NCBI GenBank assembly: GCA_014529385.2
Contig: CM043963.1
Span: forward strand, 3,353,001 to 3,417,000
From: Adiantum capillus-veneris
Taxonomy: Eukaryota > Streptophyta > Polypodiopsida > Polypodiales > Pteridaceae
Direction: 5' to 3'
Length of the DNA stretch: 64,000 bases
The notes beneath the pieces were generated by a model. That model had not been told where the DNA came from. It ran no database searches and saw only the letters and a program-made list of their open reading frames with translations. A program made the position numbers and the translations under genes. This document shows, piece after piece, positions 59,505 to 64,000 of the stretch (positions are counted from its first letter, which is position 1; each line of letters opens with the position of its first letter).

Positions 59505-61964
59505 TGTCACGTGACACATCCAACCCTATGTGTCCGTGGACAAGCTACAACATGATCAGGGTTCAATTAGTCCAATCAGTCTAGATTAGAAGTGATCTGG
59601 CACTTTTGTGAGTCTATTCGTAGACCGTGCATGCCCAGTCACTTAGTGTAGATGCATATCCTCTGGTTGCACACAGCATGATCATAAGCATTCCCATCAG
59701 AATCCATTAGAATCCTTCAGGGGAATTTTCCAGTGCATTTAGCCTATTTTACCTATTTTTGACATTTTTCACTTAATTATTTTTAAGTGACTTTTGTTGG
59801 AAAGTAGGTAGGGCAAATTGAGTAAGTTTGTATATAAGCAAACCTAGACTAGCACTAAATGGCATAAGAGGCAACAGGAGCTAAGCTCAGCAGGCAACTT
59901 CTCCAACAAGACCTTGGTGGACTTCCCTCCAAGCAAGACCCATCACTAGCGTTTCCTCCAACAAGAACCATCACCATAGACTTTCCCTCAATTAGCGTTT
60001 TTGGCATCAAATCCTCCCGCAAGCATATCACAGCCCCTAGCGTTTTCCCCAACAGCTAGCGTTTTTGGACAAGCTTTCCTTAACGTTTTTGGATTGTCAC
60101 AGGGTTTGCAAATTGCAGCGTTTTCAGCCACAGCATGCAGCGATTTCAGCAGTAGGAAAACCATCAAGATCAGCCCCTAAAGAAGTAGCACATTCAGCCG
60201 GAAAGACCCTCAGTTTTCAGCCCTTAAGAACTTCTGTTTTCAGCCCTAAACCTGCAGATTTTCAACGACAAAGACCCACAAAAACAAGCCCCAAAATCAG
60301 CGTTTTTGGACCTACAGCAGATTTCAGCCCATAGCGTTTTTGGACAGCAGATACTCACTTGCAGATTCAAGCCTTTAAACCGGTGTCGTCATCCCCGTCG
60401 TCATCGTCGACATAGCCTAGACTTGCATCAGTCACATGCATTCAGTTTGTACCAGTTTGAGCAATCATAAGTAGATCACTCTCGCCGACGAGAGTGGGGC
60501 CTTCGGAGGTGTTAGGTGCAGCGGAATGAATGTTTGCGCTTTGCTCAAGATGAGTGCTCCAAACTGTGCTCAAGGTTCCTTTTGTTCTTATGGAGGGTAG
60601 AGCCTTCCGTTCTTAATGAGAGAATGCTATGATCATAAACAAAGTGAATGGACACTGTGCGTGCAAGTGAATGAGACTGAGAGATAGAGAGAGAAGAGAG
60701 ATACGACACCAGAGACGTAAAACCCTCCTCCGAAGGCCCCACTCTCGTCGGTGAGAGTGGTCTACTATTGATTGCACAATCTGGTACAATGGTGATGCAT
60801 GAGACTGATGCAAGTCTAGGCTATGTCGACGATGACGACGGTGATAACGAGGTCAACCTAAGGGCTGAAATCAGCAATCTTTCTACTGCTGTCCAAAAAA
60901 CGCTATGGGCTGAAATCTGCTAATCTTCTATCTGCTGAATTCGAACTCTATGTCGATATTGACGACGCGTTGAAAACGCAGATGCTCTTATCTGCGTTTT
61001 CAAGGCTGAAACAGTAAACCTTGCGGAAACTGACCGTGCGGCGAGGAACTGCTGCGGGAAGGTGAGATCTGCGAGGTTCGGGACTTTATATGCGGGTGCT
61101 AACTGCTGAAAACTGCAAACGCTAATGTTGCTTGCTGTTCCATCGCGGTGAAGCTGCAAAACGCCGGGGCTGATCTGCAACCCAAAAACGCTAGGGCTGA
61201 ATTTCTGCTGCTGTCGCTAGTTGCTCTGCAAAATGCAAAACGCTAGGCTGCTCTGAGGTTCTGCTGTCGCCGCAATCTGCAAAAGCAAATCGCTGGCTGA
61301 TCTGTGATGAAAACGCTAGGTGATGGCTCTGCTCCAAAAACACTAGGTCTCCTGGGGGGGGGGGGGCAGAGAAGGTGCCTGTTGAGCGTGGAGCTCCTGC
61401 TGCCTCTTCTGTGATTTAGTGTTAACTTTGGTTTGCTTATATATTTTCTTACCCAAATTGCCCTGTCACTTAAATTAATAAGTGAAAAATGTCAAAAATA
61501 GGGAAAATAGGCTAAATGCACTGGAAAAATCCCCTAGCTGATTCTAATGGGAATACTGATGATCATGCTATGTGCAACCAGAGGATATGCATCTACACTA
61601 AGTGATTGGGCATGCACGGTCTACGAATAGACTCACAAAAGTGCCGGATCACTTCTAATCTAGACTGACTTGACTGACTGAACCCTGATCATGCTGTAGC
61701 TTGTCCACGGACACATAGGGTTGGATGTGTCACGTGACAGGAGGAGGGTTTTACAGCGTCTCTGGTGTCGTATTCTCTTCTATCTCTATCTCTCAGTCTC
61801 AGACACTTGCTCGCACAGTGTCCATTCACTTTGTTTGTGATCATAGCATTCTCTCATTGAGAACGGAAGGCTCTCCCTTCCATAAGAATAAAAAGGAACC
61901 TTGAGCACAGTTCGAAGCACTCATCTTGAGCAAAGCGCAAACATTCATTCCGCTGCACCTAACA
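59505..61964 (+). repeat. 5' LTR of element E2, interrupted by E3
   Basis: It starts TGTCACGTGACACATCC at 59505 and ends GCTGCACCTAACA at 61964. Without E3 and its target duplication it is about 1225 bp. The preceding AACTG (59500-59504) should be its target duplication; the partner lies outside the window. Inner part: repeated TAGCGTTTTTGG and CAGC-GTTTT motifs. Confidence 0.88.
60510..61739 (-). repeat. solo LTR E3 (1230 bp) in opposite orientation inside E2 LTR
   Basis: Plus-strand ends TGTTAGGTGCAGC and CACGTGACA are the reverse of the E family ends. Target duplication GGAGG lies at 60505-60509 and 61740-61744. The result is a large imperfect inverted repeat with the left half of E2's LTR. 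Confidence 0.9.
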
Positions 61965-61965
61965 T

Positions 61966-61977
61966 TGGTATCAGAGC
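61966..61977 (+). other. element E2 primer binding site
   Basis: TGGTATCAGAGC one base after the LTR. This shows that E2 is a full element extending to the right. Confidence 0.9.
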
Positions 61978-62442
61978 TTTGGCAGTGTTCTGTATCACTC
62001 AAGGAAAGAACCACAGGAATCACAAGAATTTTTTTTTGCTTGTTGCGGTCGCACGAACCCAAGTTCGCTTGGGCATGTCTATTCATAATCGTGTTTTCGA
62101 AGAGTGACAGGAATCCCAAGAAAGAAGGGCTTGTCTAGCCTCCCCTTGTGTCTCTTTTCACTCATTGAGAGTGGACAGTGCACTTAGCGGCTAGCCAATC
62201 GACGTGAGGTGGGAAAAAGCAACATTGGTGTGAGCGCAAGGCCGCCAAGGGGTGCACCCACGGAAAAGAGTAGAACTCGGGTGAAGAGAAGATCTTTCTC
62301 AAACACAGATTGCAAGCGAAAGAAAACCTCAAGAACCCAAGAACCCAATTTCTCGTGAACTTAAGAACCCAAGAACCCAAGTTCGTCGTGAACTTAAGAA
62401 CCCGAGACCACAAGAACCCACAAGAACCCACGACTTCAGTGG

Positions 62443-63644
62443 ATGGTCATCACTCGAAGCGGAATGGATACTTCGCTTAGAGGTGATGAGCATGAGAGAG
62501 GCGAAAAAGAATTTTCCCCACCAGGAGGTTTTTCCGACCCTCCCTCTTCCCCATCTACTCCAAGGATTGCATTAACTCCTATGGAGGCGTTGAAGCAATT
62601 GTTTATGGAAAGAAAGCTAGAACGCGAAGAAATAGAAGCAGAAAGAAAGGCCTACGAAGAAGATATGACAGTCATAGATCGCGATTATGACAAAGAAATG
62701 GCAACCATAGAGCGTAAGTACGCCTTGGAAGCCAAAGAAAGTCAAGCCAAATTGGATCGCGAGAACAAAGAAAGAGAAGCACAATTTGATCGCGAGAACA
62801 ACGAAAGACAAGCAGAATATGACCACGAGAACAAAGCAAGACAAGAGAAGAGCGACCAACACATAAAAGAGTTCTTGCGACTCTTTTCTATTGTGCAGGC
62901 GCAGTTTGCACAGAACCAAGAAAAGGAGACTCTCTCAGTCTCTTCTTCTCCCAAGCATGACACACATGATTTGCATGATGATGATTTAAATGACAAGATA
63001 AGCATGAGGATTTGGATGATAATGATGAGCATGATGATTTGGTTGATAATGATGAGCATGATGATTTGCATGATCAAGATGTGATTTCTCACAAGCATGA
63101 TGATTTACATGATCAAGATGTGATTTCTCACAAGCATGATGAGTTGCATGAAGATGATGTGATTGTTCAGAAGGATGATGTGTTAGTGGATGCTTTTTCT
63201 AGCGAAGCGAACCTCATTGCACATTCAATCAGTCACGAAGAACAGATCCCCCTCAGGAAGGATCGATCTTGGCTCTCGAGCCTAGATCCAAAGAACCGTC
63301 CCTTACAGGAAGTATTATGTGTTCGCATGATTGATACGCACACATTGTTCGAGTGTTTCATTCATGATCGTTTCCTGTATTTTAGTCGCCGTCTTTATGT
63401 GATCCCTTTTCCTAGGCATGAAATATTGTACATTGAGCACGTTTCACTCTCGGATGAGCACGAATGTATGCGGATTTTTCATGAAAAGCTGAAAAGTATG
63501 CATTCAAGGAAGTCACATTCCATGTCTCTTCCTTGGCACGACACAGTGGTAGAAAGAGCACATGAAAGTATGAGCACCAAGCATGGGCATATCCATTGTG
63601 AATTGCCAAAGTTGATTGCTCTAGATCATAAGAGAAAGATTTGA
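62443..63644 (+). CDS. element E2 gag-like protein with coiled coil and Asp/His repeats, one frame change
   Basis: It opens MVITRSGMDTSLRGDEHERG; an M-x-TRS start is common in plant Ty3-type gag. Residues about 45-140 are a charged coiled coil with DRENKERE-like repeats. Then comes an Asp/His-rich tract: the first frame becomes spurious after about 62994, and the tract continues in another frame from about 63003 (DEHDDL, and HDQDVISHKHDDL twice), open to the stop near 63644. The C-terminal part (DRSWLSSLDPKNRP, FIHDRFLYFSRRLYVIPFP) matches nothing I recognise. The frame change is either a mutation or a recoding site. No zinc knuckle, protease or RT is seen before the window ends, so a non-autonomous element is possible. 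Confidence 0.6.
63068..63145 (+). repeat. 39 bp direct repeat x 2 inside the E2 ORF
   Basis: The CATGATCAAGATGTGATTTC unit recurs nearly perfectly (about 63069 and 63108) and encodes the repeated HDQDVISHKHDDL. Confidence 0.85.
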
Positions 63645-64000
63645 TCTCATAGTTTGCGTGTGTGTGGTGAACGGTTTGGCACTCCGTCTCTTTGTTTATC
63701 TACATTGCATGCACAGTCTTTTAGGAAGACAAGATTTTTTCCACTCACTTTACATGGAATAGGTATGTCCATGGTTTTGTGTTGGAAATGGTTTCAGGAG
63801 TTTTCAATCATGGAGATTCTTGAAGAAGAAAGAAACATGACTTTAGATGAAGTTGAAGCATCGAAGGAGCCACAGAAGACTTTGTGTCGCTTTCGACGCA
63901 GCCCAAAGAAACAAGTGTTGCAGACCTTTATGAAGTTCAAGTACCACACGACCCACACATCAGAGTGGGCTGGCAAAGAGTCCCTTCCAGGATTCCGGAT
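63645..64000 (+). other. element E2 interior continuing off the window
   Basis: It contains plus-strand open segments, including KKQVLQTFMKFKYHTT, but nothing that identifies a domain. Confidence 0.35.

Overview
This window is nuclear DNA of a land plant with a large, retrotransposon-rich genome. The evidence is: Ty1/copia and Ty3-type LTR elements primed by initiator-Met tRNA (TGGTATCAGAGC), short 75-93 bp GT-AG introns, very long dinucleotide microsatellites, and one host exon that reads as the C-terminal domain of the plastid iron-sulfur scaffold NFU/NIFU1. I cannot fix the species. A fern, lycophyte or gymnosperm fits the style, but that is inference. I see no tRNA, rRNA or CRISPR.

Layout. 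1-4050: degenerate tandem repeats, a broken SCAB1-like (actin-binding) pseudogene on the minus strand and three large microsatellites, including an uninterrupted (TG)109. 4051-20178: a three-level nest of Ty1/copia elements, each with LTR pairs, PBS, PPT and target-site duplications. Element A (minus, old, several TAG stops) contains element B (plus, one stop), which contains element C (minus, intact 1428-codon gag-pol, LTRs differing at 2 of 227 positions). 20179-32450: decayed LTRs and a deletion derivative of family C, an older copia remnant D split by a 1.6 kb solo LTR (G1), and two local tandem repeats (about 190 bp x3, about 154 bp x4). 32600-35450: nothing recognised.

35456-46674 is the most unusual part. 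It appears to be one roughly 11 kb DNA transposon with imperfect terminal inverted repeats. Two genes run rightwards: a multi-exon transposase-like gene and an intact, intronless ORF ending in a complete histone H3 fold. Two spliced genes of unknown function run leftwards. The two sets converge on an 818 bp spacer built of two large hairpins. A second solo LTR (G2) sits in exon 1 of the transposase-like gene, 5 nt from its splice donor.

46675-64000: unassigned decayed sequence, the isolated NFU1 terminal exon, a gypsy protease fragment, a solo LTR (E1), degenerate telomere-like CCCTAA repeats, and a second nest. There, a Ty3-type element F is cut within its gag zinc knuckle by element E2, whose 5' LTR is itself cut by an inverted solo LTR of the same family (E3). 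E2 continues past the right edge.

The genes do not form a pathway. The window records repeated insertion and decay, with three mostly open readings standing out: element C, the H3-fold ORF, and the 499-codon gene beside it.
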